Part shown: one piece after another, positions 42,862 to 51,468 of the stretch | Layout: each line of letters begins with the position of its first letter | Numbering within the stretch: position 1 is the first letter of the stretch | Source of the DNA: Methanoculleus taiwanensis | Lineage (GTDB): Archaea; Halobacteriota; Methanomicrobia; Methanomicrobiales; Methanoculleaceae | Direction: 5' to 3' | DNA: 64,000 nt | Assembly (NCBI RefSeq): GCF_004102725.1 | Contig: NZ_LHQS01000002.1 | Location: forward strand, 62,001-126,000 | Translations under genes and position numbers: made by a program | Notes under the pieces: model-generated | Told to the model about the DNA's origin: nothing | Database searches by the model: none | Seen by the model: only the letters and a program-made list of their open reading frames with translations

Positions 42862-43632
42862 GTGAAGGAAATGAACGATAGAGCGGTCTCCGAGGCGATC
42901 GGATTTATCCTGATCCTCGGTGTGATGGTCAGCAGCATCGCCCTGGTGACCCTCTACGGATACCCGTTGCTCCTCAAAGAGCAGAGCAATACGGATGTCC
43001 GGAACATGGAACGGGGGATGATTATCCTTCAGAACGATGTCAAGAGCCTCTGCTACAAGACCGTCCCGTACGAGGAGACGACGCTGCAGGTGAGCGGCGG
43101 GACACTATCGGTGGTGGATGCGGGTGCGTCGCCGTCATCCTTCAGTATCAGTACTCTGGATGGTTACTCTACCGGAGATATGCCTCTCGGGAAGCTTACG
43201 TATTACTCAGATCGTGGTTCTGAAGTGATTGTCCTTGAGAATGGTGCCGTTCTGACCCGCCAGGACGGGCAGGCCGGTTCGACCATCCTTGCCGAACCAA
43301 GGTGGTTCTACGACGATCAGACGAAGACACTGGTTGTCTTCGTGATAGAGCTTGATGCAGGTGAGGCGATCTCGACGAGCGGCATGAGCACCGTCAGGAT
43401 GGGTCTCGCTTCGTCTCCGGCAACCGACGTAAACACGAGTGTCGGGGCATCGACGACGGTCAGCGTGGTATACACGCCCGATCCTGACGATGATTACTCG
43501 ACCGGCTGGAAGAATTACCTGACGGGAACCCTGGGGATGGCCGAGACCGCACCAGGATCGAACATCTATACGCTCCCGGATGTCAGAACGCTCATCGTGA
43601 AATCCTACGCCGTCACTGTGTACGGTATCTAG
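42862..43632 (+). CDS. Archaeal type IV pilin-like protein (DUF7289-like)
   Basis: 256 residues. The N-terminus NDRAVSEAIGFILILGVMVSSIALV closely resembles archaeal type IV pilins (the RAVSxxIG motif before the H-domain), the clearest evidence that the cassette is pilin related. The extracellular domain is beta-rich and Ser/Thr-rich and contains TGEAISTSG-like and VVYTPDPDDDY stretches. GTG at 42862 is eight bases after AGGAGG; an ATG at 42871 would remove three residues. It is the last gene of the cassette; convergent aIF1A follows. Confidence 0.85.
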   Translation: MKEMNDRAVSEAIGFILILGVMVSSIALVTLYGYPLLLKEQSNTDVRNMERGMIILQNDVKSLCYKTVPYEETTLQVSGGTLSVVDAGASPSSFSISTLDGYSTGDMPLGKLTYYSDRGSEVIVLENGAVLTRQDGQAGSTILAEPRWFYDDQTKTLVVFVIELDAGEAISTSGMSTVRMGLASSPATDVNTSVGASTTVSVVYTPDPDDDYSTGWKNYLTGTLGMAETAPGSNIYTLPDVRTLIVKSYAVTVYGI

Positions 43633-43729
43633 ACGATACTCTTTTTCTACCGGCGGTGGCCTCTGCCCGGCTGTGTCGCTGTGTATCTCTTCAAAAAAGA
43701 ATTAAAATCGAAGGATTTGTTGGGTATCG

Positions 43730-44065
43730 TCAGAGATACCTGTTTTTGCGGAGCCACTCGATCTGCGGTTTGGTGTATCGGTAGATGATATCACACTTCT
43801 CGTCCTGAAAACTCCAGGGTACGACAATGAGGACGTCTCCTTCCCGAATCCAGACTTTCTTTTTGATCTTGCCTTTGATCCTCCCCGTTCGCGTGACGCC
43901 GTCGAAGCAGCGCACTTTGATGTGGTTCGCACCGAGCATCAACTCTGCGCTTCCGAACGTCTCCCTGTTTCGCTTGTTCGGGAGCCGTACACGAATGATC
44001 TCTTCCCCTTCTCCCCCTGCCCCGGCAGCGGGTTTCTTCCTCTCGTTCTCGGTCAGGACATCCAC
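43730..44065 (-). CDS. Translation initiation factor aIF1A
   Basis: 111 residues of the eIF1A family. The OB-fold core carries IIRVRLPNKRNRETFGSAELMLGANHIKVRC and RIKGKIKKKVWIREGDVLIVVPW, followed by a charged end (RYTKPQIEWLRKNRYL). It works at the A site of the small ribosomal subunit during initiation. The start is a GTG at 44065, right after CAGGGA; no ATG exists near. The minus-strand TATA element AATATATATC at 44139-44149 would give a leader of about 53 bases. Confidence 0.95.
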   Translation of the reverse strand: MDVLTENERKKPAAGAGGEGEEIIRVRLPNKRNRETFGSAELMLGANHIKVRCFDGVTRTGRIKGKIKKKVWIREGDVLIVVPWSFQDEKCDIIYRYTKPQIEWLRKNRYL

Positions 44066-44303
44066 TCCCTGATAGTGTAGAGCCGCAGATTTTGTGCAAG
44101 CGTTCAGGCTCGTCAAACGTACTCGTGTGTCTTCAATGGATATATATTCGTTCGGTAGGCGAGCAGGGAACCTGGTTTGCACGCCCTCCTGCAGTTCTTT
44201 CCCGCCACTCCCGATCGTTCGGCTCCGGAGGCTACGTCCTGCCGGCACCCGTCCGGACGATGGGTTTTTCGGCTGCAGAAGAAGAGTGTACGTGGTTATT
44301 CCC

Positions 44304-44996
44304 ATGCATTGCGTTGAGTGGATCTATCACGAACTCTACGGGCGCTACGGACCGCAGGGATGGTGGCCGCTTCTCGACTATGGGGGGGAGAGAGAGCCTG
44401 CGAAGACCGGAAGCCGGCGGGGCTATCACCCGCTCCGCTACGACCTGCCGGAGACCCGGACGCAGACCTTCGAGGTCTGTGCCGGGGCAATCCTGACGCA
44501 GAATACGAACTGGATGAATGTAGAGCGGGCGCTTCTGGATCTCCGGAGCCTCGGCGCTCTCGATCCGCTACGGCTCGTCAGACTCGATGATGCGACTCTG
44601 AAAGAAGCCGTGAGATCGGCGGGATACTACAACCAGAAATCGCGATACTTGCGGGAGTTTGCAGACTTTTTCCTCTCGCTCGGCACGAAGGCTCCTGCCC
44701 GGGAAGAACTCCTCGAGATCCGTGGGATCGGGCGGGAGACGGCGGACTCGATGCTCCTCTATGCCTTTCACGTCCCGATATTCGTGGTCGATGCCTACAC
44801 CCGGCGCATATTCGGAAATCTCGGGCTCATCGAGGAGAAGGTCGGGTACGATCGGATCCGGGATCTCGTCGAAGAGAACCTCCCGCCTGCTCTTCCCGTT
44901 TACCAGGAGTACCACGCCCTCCTCGTCGAACACGCGAAGCGCTACTATCGGAAAGGCGCCGATCGCCGTGCCTGTCCGCTTCTTGCATGCCGGTAG
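44304..44996 (+). CDS. Endonuclease III-related HhH-GPD DNA glycosylase (COG2231-like)
   Basis: 230 residues. The helix-hairpin-helix reads EIRGIGRETADSMLLYA, with Glu where the bifunctional enzymes have the catalytic lysine, and VVDAYTRRI keeps the conserved aspartate, so a monofunctional base excision glycosylase is expected. The FeS tail is short: only the two cysteines of ACPLLACR are seen, so the usual four-cysteine cluster is not complete. ATG at 44304 is used; a GTG at 44292 is possible. It is divergent from aIF1A and alone otherwise. Confidence 0.9.
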   Translation: MHCVEWIYHELYGRYGPQGWWPLLDYGGEREPAKTGSRRGYHPLRYDLPETRTQTFEVCAGAILTQNTNWMNVERALLDLRSLGALDPLRLVRLDDATLKEAVRSAGYYNQKSRYLREFADFFLSLGTKAPAREELLEIRGIGRETADSMLLYAFHVPIFVVDAYTRRIFGNLGLIEEKVGYDRIRDLVEENLPPALPVYQEYHALLVEHAKRYYRKGADRRACPLLACR

Positions 44997-45099
44997 CAGA
45001 AATCCCGGATTTCCGGCTCTCCTGTCTTTGCTGCGTATTGTTACTCACGGGCAGGAGCGCTTTATACCTCTAAGCGGGCATACTGCGAACGGAGAGATC

Positions 45100-45573
45100 A
45101 TGGTGAGGATACGGATCGTATACTACTCCTGGCAGGGGCATACGAGGACGGTAGCGACGGCGCTGGCAGAGCTGCTTGGTGCGGAACTGCAGAGGATAGA
45201 GGCCGTCTCCGAGTCGGGCATGTTTGGGAAAGCAATGAGAGCCATGCTCGGGATGAGGGCGGCGATACGGCCGCTCGATGCCAGTCTCGGCGATGTCGAT
45301 CATCTCATCGTTGCAACGCCTGTCTGGGCGCAGAAAGTTCCGCCCTACGTCAACGAGTATCTCGCCGGGCTTGTGAACTGCTCCGGAAAACCGTTCTCGG
45401 TGCTCGTGGAGATGAAGGGTTCGGGGGCGGAGAGCGCCATTCGTGCGGTCAGAGACCGGCTTACGAAGAAAGGGATGCGTTTTGTCTCCTCCGCCGTTAC
45501 CCTCGAGGATGAGGTGGATGCCGGAACCTACGGCCGGAAGATCGAGGAGTTTGCGAAAGCGATCCTGCAGTGA
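45100..45573 (+). CDS. Flavodoxin family protein
   Basis: 157 residues. The N-terminal VYYSWQGHTRTVATALAELLG is an FMN phosphate-binding loop, and ATPVWAQKVPPYVNEYL is the second flavin loop, so an FMN-binding flavodoxin-like electron carrier is expected in the cytosol. The start has GGAGAGATC before ATG, and CTTTATACC at 45059-45067 is a likely TATA element giving a short leader. It converges on the transglutaminase-like gene. Redox partner is unknown. Confidence 0.92.
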   Translation: MVRIRIVYYSWQGHTRTVATALAELLGAELQRIEAVSESGMFGKAMRAMLGMRAAIRPLDASLGDVDHLIVATPVWAQKVPPYVNEYLAGLVNCSGKPFSVLVEMKGSGAESAIRAVRDRLTKKGMRFVSSAVTLEDEVDAGTYGRKIEEFAKAILQ

Positions 45574-45588
45574 TGGAAGCAACGGTTG

Positions 45589-46131
45589 TCAGAGGTATCC
45601 TATGAGCTGGAATATGGGCTGCAGGCAGACCCCGTCGCCGATCTTCACGCACCGGATCTCATCTCTCCCTTCGTATGCGCCGAGCGTCCGGCCGCCGTCG
45701 ATCTCGACCCAGTCGTGAATGGCGACGGCGGTTTCGCGGAACTCAAGGTGGAGAGCGGCGCTCTTGAATCGCTTTGTATCCCAGATCATGATCCCGTGAA
45801 CGGGCCTGGCTTTGACGCCGTTCTCGTTAAGTATCTCCACGCGAAGCAGGGCGAGATCCGTGCAGTCGCCGATCCGGTTCTTCAGGGTCGTATCGATACC
45901 GACCGGGAAGAGTCGCGGTCGCCCGTCGATGTAGCGGCGGGTTTCGGTCTCGACCCTCCGTATGATCTCGTCGGGGGGAGCTCCCGGGGTTGCTACGGCA
46001 GCAATGGCTGTCGGAACGGTGGCATCGGGGGGGCTGCCTGCATTCTCTAGGCCGATACTCGGACAGATGAGCACTCCCTGCGGAGTGATGAGTGAGATGA
46101 GGAGGATTGCTGACAGAAGGCTCACGATCAC
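45589..46131 (-). CDS. Exported transglutaminase-like protein
   Basis: 180 residues. A hydrophobic signal segment (VSLLSAILLISLITPQGVLI) is followed by a transglutaminase-like core: RIGDCTDLALLRV holds the catalytic cysteine, HDWVEIDG the histidine, and the C-terminal GAYEGRDEIR the likely aspartate. Exported proteins of this type act as proteases or transglutaminases on surface components; the target is unknown. Start codons are GTG at 46131 or 46125; no ATG is near. The AT-rich region upstream suggests a leaderless promoter. Confidence 0.82.
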   Translation of the reverse strand: MIVSLLSAILLISLITPQGVLICPSIGLENAGSPPDATVPTAIAAVATPGAPPDEIIRRVETETRRYIDGRPRLFPVGIDTTLKNRIGDCTDLALLRVEILNENGVKARPVHGIMIWDTKRFKSAALHLEFRETAVAIHDWVEIDGGRTLGAYEGRDEIRCVKIGDGVCLQPIFQLIGYL

Positions 46132-46520
46132 GGTACTGCTCAGGTATTTTAATATCTATGAATGTATTAAAAAGTTATTATTTTATTTTTCAGAAATTTC
46201 CTGCTATATTTTAATAATTACTCGAAATCTGCCTATTTTGCCCCTATGCTCTCTTGGATCTGGATGGCTCTTGTATCGTGACTGATACGGTGCCTGAAGG
46301 GTGCTCCGGGGGTTTCTGAAGGTCAATTCAGAAATGCGGTGAAAATTGGTGGCGTAATGCGAGGTAGTGTCTGATGTTTTATAATGGAGATTTCGGAAAG
46401 GAAGTCGCCTCTGCAGGGAAAAATGGCATGATATCATATTTTTCCAATCCTGCGCGTTGTGTGGGACGAGTGACGGATCCTCTGTGCGGTATTCTCCTGC
46501 TGGTACGGGTGACGTCTCTC
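46132..46520. other. AT-rich intergenic region with an 8-bp inverted repeat
   Basis: 389 bases without a supportable gene. The first 130 bases are strikingly AT-rich (runs such as TTATTATTTTATTTTT) and hold the promoter of the transglutaminase-like gene (TTAAAATACC on the minus strand near 46150). TTTCTGAA-GGTCAA-TTCAGAAA (46313-46334) is a perfect inverted repeat. Nothing else is recognised. Confidence 0.6.
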
Positions 46521-47744
46521 CTATCGTCCGGATATCCGGCGTGCGGCAAGGGCTGCTGTGGAGAATGCCGCCTGCAGATTATAGCCCCCCGTATCGCCGT
46601 CGATGTCAAGGACTTCGCCGATGCAGTAGAGATGCGGTACCAGTCTCGACTCCATGGTCTTTGGATTGATCTCGGCGAGGGAAACCCCTCCCCGCGTGAC
46701 CATGGCCTCATCGAAGCCGGCAAGGTTCTCCACGGTGAACGGGTATTCCGCGACTGATGTTATGAGTGTACTCCGTGCCTTCTTCGAGAGGTTGGCACCG
46801 TTCAGGTCAGGCGGGATTTCGGCGAGTTCGACCAGTTTTTTTGCGAACCGTTCGGGCAGGGGGAGCTCGGCAAGAGCGGTCTTCACGAGGCGGTTACCGT
46901 TTGCCGCAATGGTTGCGGTCACGGTACTCCTGATCGCGTCCTGATTCATCCCCGGGAGAAATGCTACCTTCAGCTGATCACCGGGACGGATGTACCGCGA
47001 GAGATCGAGGATACCGGGACCTGATAGACCCGTATGCGTCAACAGGAGGTCGCCCGTATGCTGGCGGATCTTTTTCCCGCCCCTGAAGAGTGCTATTGAT
47101 AGGTCGCTGAACGATATGCCCGCAAGATCGGTGAACGGGTACTCCCTGATATATACTGCCGCGAGGGCGGGAGCAATCTCCGTGATTGTATGCCTGAGCT
47201 GCCCTGCAAGGGTGTACCCATCTCCGGATGAACCGGTGATCGGGTAGGAGGCGCCTCCGGTTGCGATAACGAGGGTATCCGCACGCATCGTGTTCGCATC
47301 GGACTGAACGATGAAATCCCCGTCCTCGCGTGCGACGTGGTGCACGGGTTCGCTACAGCGGATCCCGACTCCCTGCCGCTCGCATTCTCTCTGGAGGACG
47401 GCAAGGATATCCGAGGATCTCCGTGATGCCGGGAAGACTTTCCCGCCGGGTTCTGCCCGCATCCCGAGCCCGTGCTCTTCGAAGAATGCGATGAGATTCC
47501 GGTTCGTGAAGTTCAGGAGTGCAGGCCGGAGGAACGCTCCATGCTCCCCGTAATGTGAAAAAAAGTCGGTTATCTCGCCGTCGTGGGTGAGGTTGCACTG
47601 TCCCGATCCGGCGAGAAGGAGTTTTCTGCCGCAGGAGCGTTTCTTCTCAAGCACGATCACCCTTCGCCCGTCTCCTGCTGCCTGCAGGGCGCAAAAGAGT
47701 CCGGCAGGGCCGCCTCCGATGATAATAGTGGTATCTCCCGTCAT
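46521..47744 (-). CDS. FAD-dependent oxidoreductase, HI0933/BaiN family
   Basis: 407 residues. FAD-binding IIGGGPAGLFCALQAA is at the N-terminus, and the family motifs RKLLLAGSGQCNLT, LVIATGGASYP and GEVLDIDGDTGGYNLQ are all present. Members are flavoproteins whose reactions are mostly unknown (BaiN reduces bile acid intermediates in gut clostridia). Full length for the family. It lies 36 bases downstream of the degenerate RNase III-like gene on the same strand, so they may be cotranscribed, and both are bracketed by AT-rich DNA. Confidence 0.93.
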   Translation of the reverse strand: MTGDTTIIIGGGPAGLFCALQAAGDGRRVIVLEKKRSCGRKLLLAGSGQCNLTHDGEITDFFSHYGEHGAFLRPALLNFTNRNLIAFFEEHGLGMRAEPGGKVFPASRRSSDILAVLQRECERQGVGIRCSEPVHHVAREDGDFIVQSDANTMRADTLVIATGGASYPITGSSGDGYTLAGQLRHTITEIAPALAAVYIREYPFTDLAGISFSDLSIALFRGGKKIRQHTGDLLLTHTGLSGPGILDLSRYIRPGDQLKVAFLPGMNQDAIRSTVTATIAANGNRLVKTALAELPLPERFAKKLVELAEIPPDLNGANLSKKARSTLITSVAEYPFTVENLAGFDEAMVTRGGVSLAEINPKTMESRLVPHLYCIGEVLDIDGDTGGYNLQAAFSTAALAARRISGR

Positions 47745-47780
47745 GCCGCTCGCCTCACGCCGCCGGTTTCCCGCCGTGAT

Positions 47781-48560
47781 TCATACTAACCGTTCGTGCC
47801 CGGTCCTCATAGCAGTAGCCGTCACGCTCCTCTCCGGCCGACCGCCGGAGGTATCCCACGCCCTGTCACGGAGCAGCGGCACTGCCGCTTCAAGGGCATC
47901 GCGCCCTCCTTCCAGGTAGAGGGCACCGAAGACTGCCTGGACGAGGGTTGCCCTCTCTCGCGCACGTTCCTCTCCGGTCGAACGAGGGCGGTACCCGAGA
48001 CCGATGGCATTCTCGAATAGTTTCCAGTGGTCACAGAGTGCAAGGTGGCTTTCAAACAGTGCAGATGCATCGAGTCGCGTATCGGATTCTCCGGGGGAGG
48101 TAAAAGCGCCTTTGATCGCTCCCGGCACCACCCGGAGCCGCAGCGTGACGTCGCCGATGAGGGCGAGCGCACTTGCATCGCCCGGCATCTTTGCGAGCAT
48201 GAAGATATCCCGTGCAGGCACCGGCAGGTCGGCTTCCGGCAGTGTATTGAGGATGCCGAGGAAAAGGCGTTTCGTAGTGGTATCCACAAGGATCCGTATG
48301 AGGGGATTCGTATCTTTGAAGGTATACCCAAGATCCGTCTCGATAGCAGGGATGATTCTCCGGTTTACGTTCTCGATCTGTGACTGCAGGTGATCTATCT
48401 CTCTGATCCACGCTTTTATGCGTCTCAGCCTTCGCGTTCTTCTTTTTGTCCGGCGGCATCCGGGCAGATACCATGCAGTGTACCGGTGCACGAGGCCTTC
48501 CCTGATCGCCGTGAGTGTATCGTTGACTGCAATCGGGTACACCATGAATGCATCAGCCAT
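47781..48560 (-). CDS. RNase III-like protein with lost catalytic residues
   Basis: 259 residues. The central and C-terminal parts follow the RNase III fold: LGYTFKDTNPLIRILVDTT (the LGY-F plus ALTHxS region), ASALALIGDVTLRL (where active enzymes read LEFLGD), and ATLVQAVFGALYLEGG (where they read DxxEAxxGALYLDGG). The glutamate before LGD is alanine, the later catalytic Asp and Glu appear as Thr/Leu and Gln, leaving only one Asp. The N-terminal 90 residues are basic (RRTKRRTRRLRR) and may bind RNA. It has no C-terminal dsRNA-binding domain that I can see. A structural RNA-binding role is possible; assignment is by eye and moderate. Confidence 0.65.
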   Translation of the reverse strand: MADAFMVYPIAVNDTLTAIREGLVHRYTAWYLPGCRRTKRRTRRLRRIKAWIREIDHLQSQIENVNRRIIPAIETDLGYTFKDTNPLIRILVDTTTKRLFLGILNTLPEADLPVPARDIFMLAKMPGDASALALIGDVTLRLRVVPGAIKGAFTSPGESDTRLDASALFESHLALCDHWKLFENAIGLGYRPRSTGEERARERATLVQAVFGALYLEGGRDALEAAVPLLRDRAWDTSGGRPERSVTATAMRTGHERLV

Positions 48561-48731
48561 ACTGTGTAGTGTGGCAGTGCTCCGTCACCAATGTTTGCAT
48601 TTTACTCTTTTTTTATATTAATTATTTTAACTTAACCTCTTCGGCAGGACGAGCGCTATACCTGAAGGCTTTCCGGTGCGTTTCGTGCTGCAACGGCAAT
48701 ACATGCGCAGCCTGCAATTTCATCCTAATAA

Positions 48732-48772
48732 TTAAATAGTATTAAATATATTGCCCGGCGCCCTCCGGAGGG
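48732..48772 (+). promoter_or_regulatory. Promoter and ribosome site of fasciclin gene
   Basis: TTAAATA elements at 48732-48738 and 48742-48748 form the promoter. CCCTCCGGAGGG (48761-48772) is a perfect palindrome that contains the GGAGGG ribosome site and could mask it by base pairing. Confidence 0.55.
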
Positions 48773-48778
48773 ATTGTA

Positions 48779-49330
48779 ATGAATCGATTAAAGACGACAA
48801 GATGGTGCCTTCTTGCTCTTGTGGCTATTCTGGCCATCTGTATGGCAGCACCCGCCTGCACCGCCTGTCCGGAACAGGCCGGGGCAGAACCTGCGCAGAC
48901 AACCGGAAATATCGTCGAACTGGCTTCCGGTGTGGATGATCTCTCCACGCTGGTGACGGCGGTTCAGGCTGCCGACCTCGTGGAGACGCTCAGTGCCGAA
49001 GGGCCGTACACGGTCTTTGCCCCGACGAACGAGGCGTTTGATGAGCTCCCGGATGGGGTTTTAGAGGACCTCCTTGCTAATCCCGACGAACTGGCGGGCG
49101 TCCTCACCTACCATGTGGTGGAAGGCATCTACTGCGCCTCGGATCTTGCGGATATCGACACCCTCACGACGGTTCAGGGTGACGAGATCAGGATCTCCAC
49201 CACTGACGACGGTGTTATGATCAACGATGCAATGGTCATTGATGCGAACATTGATGCGTCCAACGGCGTCGTCCATGTCATCGACGGTGTGCTGATCCCG
49301 CCGGTGACGCCGGACGATATGCAGTGCTGA
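48779..49330 (+). CDS. Exported fasciclin-domain protein
   Basis: 183 residues. A signal peptide (about residues 1-30, with Cys27 and Cys30 near its end) is followed by one fasciclin (FAS1) domain: the motifs YTVFAPTNEAFDELP, LTYHVVEG and NGVVHVIDGVLIPP are typical. Such proteins act in cell adhesion or surface assembly. The ribosome site GGAGGG is strong. It stands alone, upstream of a LEA-like lipoprotein gene. Genes around it are mostly exported or membrane proteins. Confidence 0.93.
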   Translation: MNRLKTTRWCLLALVAILAICMAAPACTACPEQAGAEPAQTTGNIVELASGVDDLSTLVTAVQAADLVETLSAEGPYTVFAPTNEAFDELPDGVLEDLLANPDELAGVLTYHVVEGIYCASDLADIDTLTTVQGDEIRISTTDDGVMINDAMVIDANIDASNGVVHVIDGVLIPPVTPDDMQC

Positions 49331-49438
49331 AGCAGACCGGCATCAGGTCTCTGCCGGTACGACGGAGCGGAGCGATCCGGCGACCACCCGCTCCGTATCT
49401 CCGACATCTTTTTCGTGTTTCGCATCCCTGTGACCTGC

Positions 49439-49903
49439 ATGATGGGGCGGGCGGTTTTTCTTCTTCTCATCTCCATTGCCGCCATTGCTGCGGCAGGCTG
49501 CACGGCGCCACCCGTGTACGAACAGCCGGACATTGCAGTCGACGGGATCGCCGTCGAAAATGTTTCGCTTTCACGTATCAATCTCGTGCTCCGGCTCACC
49601 ATTACGAACCCGAATCCGGTAGGCGCTACGCTTGAGAATCTCTCGTTCGATATCTACTTTCTGGAGGGCGATCGGCAGCGGTTCCTCGCGCATGGAGAGC
49701 AGGGGGGCTTTACGATCCGACCTGATGGCGACACAACCGTCGCCGTTCCCGTGACCGTCGACAACATCCGGCTCGTGACGGCTCTCCTCCGGCTCCTCGA
49801 GGACGGCGCGGTCACCTTCCGGGTGAGCGGTTCGGGCACGCTCGATTTCTATATCACCTCGTTTGACGTCCCGTTCGACCGCACCGTCGAGGTGCGGCTG
49901 TAG
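49439..49903 (+). CDS. LEA14/WHy-domain lipoprotein
   Basis: 155 residues. A hydrophobic leader ending in AAGC (Cys about 21) is a lipobox. The following part, LVLRLTITNPNPVGATLENLSFDIYF, is the Asn-Pro-Asn-Pro strand pattern of the water-stress LEA2/WHy beta-sandwich family. In archaea this family is widespread with unknown function, possibly desiccation or envelope stability. Two adjacent ATGs (49439 and 49442) are possible starts; a GTG at 49415 gives a longer frame without a signal-like beginning. Confidence 0.85.
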   Translation: MMGRAVFLLLISIAAIAAAGCTAPPVYEQPDIAVDGIAVENVSLSRINLVLRLTITNPNPVGATLENLSFDIYFLEGDRQRFLAHGEQGGFTIRPDGDTTVAVPVTVDNIRLVTALLRLLEDGAVTFRVSGSGTLDFYITSFDVPFDRTVEVRL

Positions 49904-49933
49904 CCCGGCGGAGGTGGGACGACCCCCCTCTCT

Positions 49934-50488
49934 CTACCGGCGCACCGAGTATCCCGCCCGCCTTACAATCCTGATCATCTCCGCTTCCCAGGCCGCATCT
50001 TCAGGCTCGTGCATCGTCCGAACTTCCTTCTCCCAGACTTCTGCGAGGACGGGGTCGTCGGCGGCGAGATGCCGCGAACCCATAATCCTCCCCGCCCGCG
50101 TTCCGGTGCCGTCGACGATCAGCAGGCGCCAGCACGAAAAGTCCCTGCAGATCTCGGGACGGGTGGCGTGGACGATGCAGCAGACTCTCCGGTTTTCGGG
50201 ATCTTTCCGGAGAAACGGGCAGGCTTCCGGGCGCTCTTTGAAGATGCCCTTCTCCGGGTAGAGGTGTATTTTATCGGCATCGATGCAGACCGGCGTCTTC
50301 TCCCCGGTATACACGTTCCGGATCAGGAACCGGTACCCGCCGTACTCTTCTGCAATGACGTGCACCTGCCCGAGGTGACTGCAGCACTCGCCGCACTGGA
50401 TGCATTCGAAACCCACGTTCTTCTCCTCCCTCGATACGATAGCGTATCTGCCTGCATGGTACCTCTCCCGGGATCGATATACATGCAT
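49934..50488 (-). CDS. YkgJ-type cysteine cluster protein
   Basis: 184 residues. Cysteines are in the family arrangement: CIQCGECC near residues 29-36, then CPFL, CCIVHATRPEIC and FSCW. The YkgJ/CxxCxxCC family binds zinc or an iron-sulfur cluster and has no settled function. The ATG at 50488 is three bases after ACGGAGCA. It is downstream of the prenyltransferase gene on the same strand, 33 bases apart, and probably belongs to its transcript. Confidence 0.87.
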   Translation of the reverse strand: MHVYRSRERYHAGRYAIVSREEKNVGFECIQCGECCSHLGQVHVIAEEYGGYRFLIRNVYTGEKTPVCIDADKIHLYPEKGIFKERPEACPFLRKDPENRRVCCIVHATRPEICRDFSCWRLLIVDGTGTRAGRIMGSRHLAADDPVLAEVWEKEVRTMHEPEDAAWEAEMIRIVRRAGYSVRR

Positions 50489-50520
50489 TGCTCCGTGCCG
50501 CACCGGAGCATGAATGCCCT

Positions 50521-51468
50521 TCAGATGCCGATTGCAACCAGGAGGAAATACAGCGCAACCAGTCCGGTGAAGAGAAAATATGCCATGATATTCGTGGTTG
50601 CATAGCGTATGGCGGTTGATCGTTCGGTGCACCGGGCGGCATACCCCCGGAGGGCGGCAGCGAGCGGAATAGCCGATATCGCGGCGAGCGGCCAGAAGTT
50701 TATCGGTGCGAAGAGACCCGTGGCCGCATACAGGGTGATAACCAGCGTTGCGGAGATTGCCGCGAGAGCGATGATCCGAAAACCATACGCTCTCCCTCTT
50801 CTGACGATCATTGTCGGTTTCCCCCCTGCGATATCCCCTTCCATATCGGGGATCTCGACACTGGTGATAAAGACGAGTCCGTAGAGGAAGAACGGCACGC
50901 TGTATGCAAAAAAGGCAGGATCAAGCGTTCCCATCGCCACAAAGTATCCCGCTCCCGGCATGAGGAGGCCGAAGGTGATCATATTGGTTATCTCTCCGAG
51001 GCCGTTGTATGCGAGTCTCAGGGGAGGCGCGGTGTAGAACCAGCCGAGGAGATTTCCACCAATGGCGAATAGGAGGAAGTACGAGGGAAATTCGTAGATG
51101 GTCAGGAAGACGTACCCGAGCAGGATGGAAAGACCCATCAGTGCAACGGCCGCCCACTTCGCGTACGGCCTGAGTGCGGGATTCTCTGCAAGAACCCCGC
51201 TCCCGCCGGAGATGCCGGTCGGTTCGCCGAACAGGTCGGCATCGGCATCAAAGTAGTCGTTGCTGTAATGTACCGAGAGATGGGCTGCGGCCATTGCGGT
51301 GTAGCCGAGGAGGAACTGGGCGAAGGAGAAATCAGCCCCCATGAGCAGTGCAAAGAGTGCTCCTCCGAGGAACGGGATAAATCCCGAGAGAAGGAAGGGA
51401 TATCGCCCGAGCCGGATGAATTGCACGAAGGTCTGAAGCGTCCTCCTGTCGACTTCCTGCCTGTACAC
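50521..51468 (-). CDS. UbiA family prenyltransferase
   Basis: 315 residues with about nine membrane segments. The two prenyl-diphosphate magnesium motifs are present: NDYFDADADLF (about residues 79-89) and DMEGDIAGGKPT (about 211-222). It attaches a polyprenyl chain to an aromatic or other acceptor in the membrane; by size and motif it is like MenA or geranylgeranylglyceryl phosphate prenyltransferases, but the acceptor is not evident. The minus-strand TATA GTATATATTC lies 28 bases before the ATG at 51468, so the mRNA is probably leaderless. Confidence 0.9.
   Translation of the reverse strand: MYRQEVDRRTLQTFVQFIRLGRYPFLLSGFIPFLGGALFALLMGADFSFAQFLLGYTAMAAAHLSVHYSNDYFDADADLFGEPTGISGGSGVLAENPALRPYAKWAAVALMGLSILLGYVFLTIYEFPSYFLLFAIGGNLLGWFYTAPPLRLAYNGLGEITNMITFGLLMPGAGYFVAMGTLDPAFFAYSVPFFLYGLVFITSVEIPDMEGDIAGGKPTMIVRRGRAYGFRIIALAAISATLVITLYAATGLFAPINFWPLAAISAIPLAAALRGYAARCTERSTAIRYATTNIMAYFLFTGLVALYFLLVAIGI

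Noticed and set aside
46374-46757. A 127-codon plus-strand frame in the AT-rich gap running into the flavoprotein gene
   Set aside because: Most of it is antisense to the flavoprotein and the remainder shows no domain or ribosome site.
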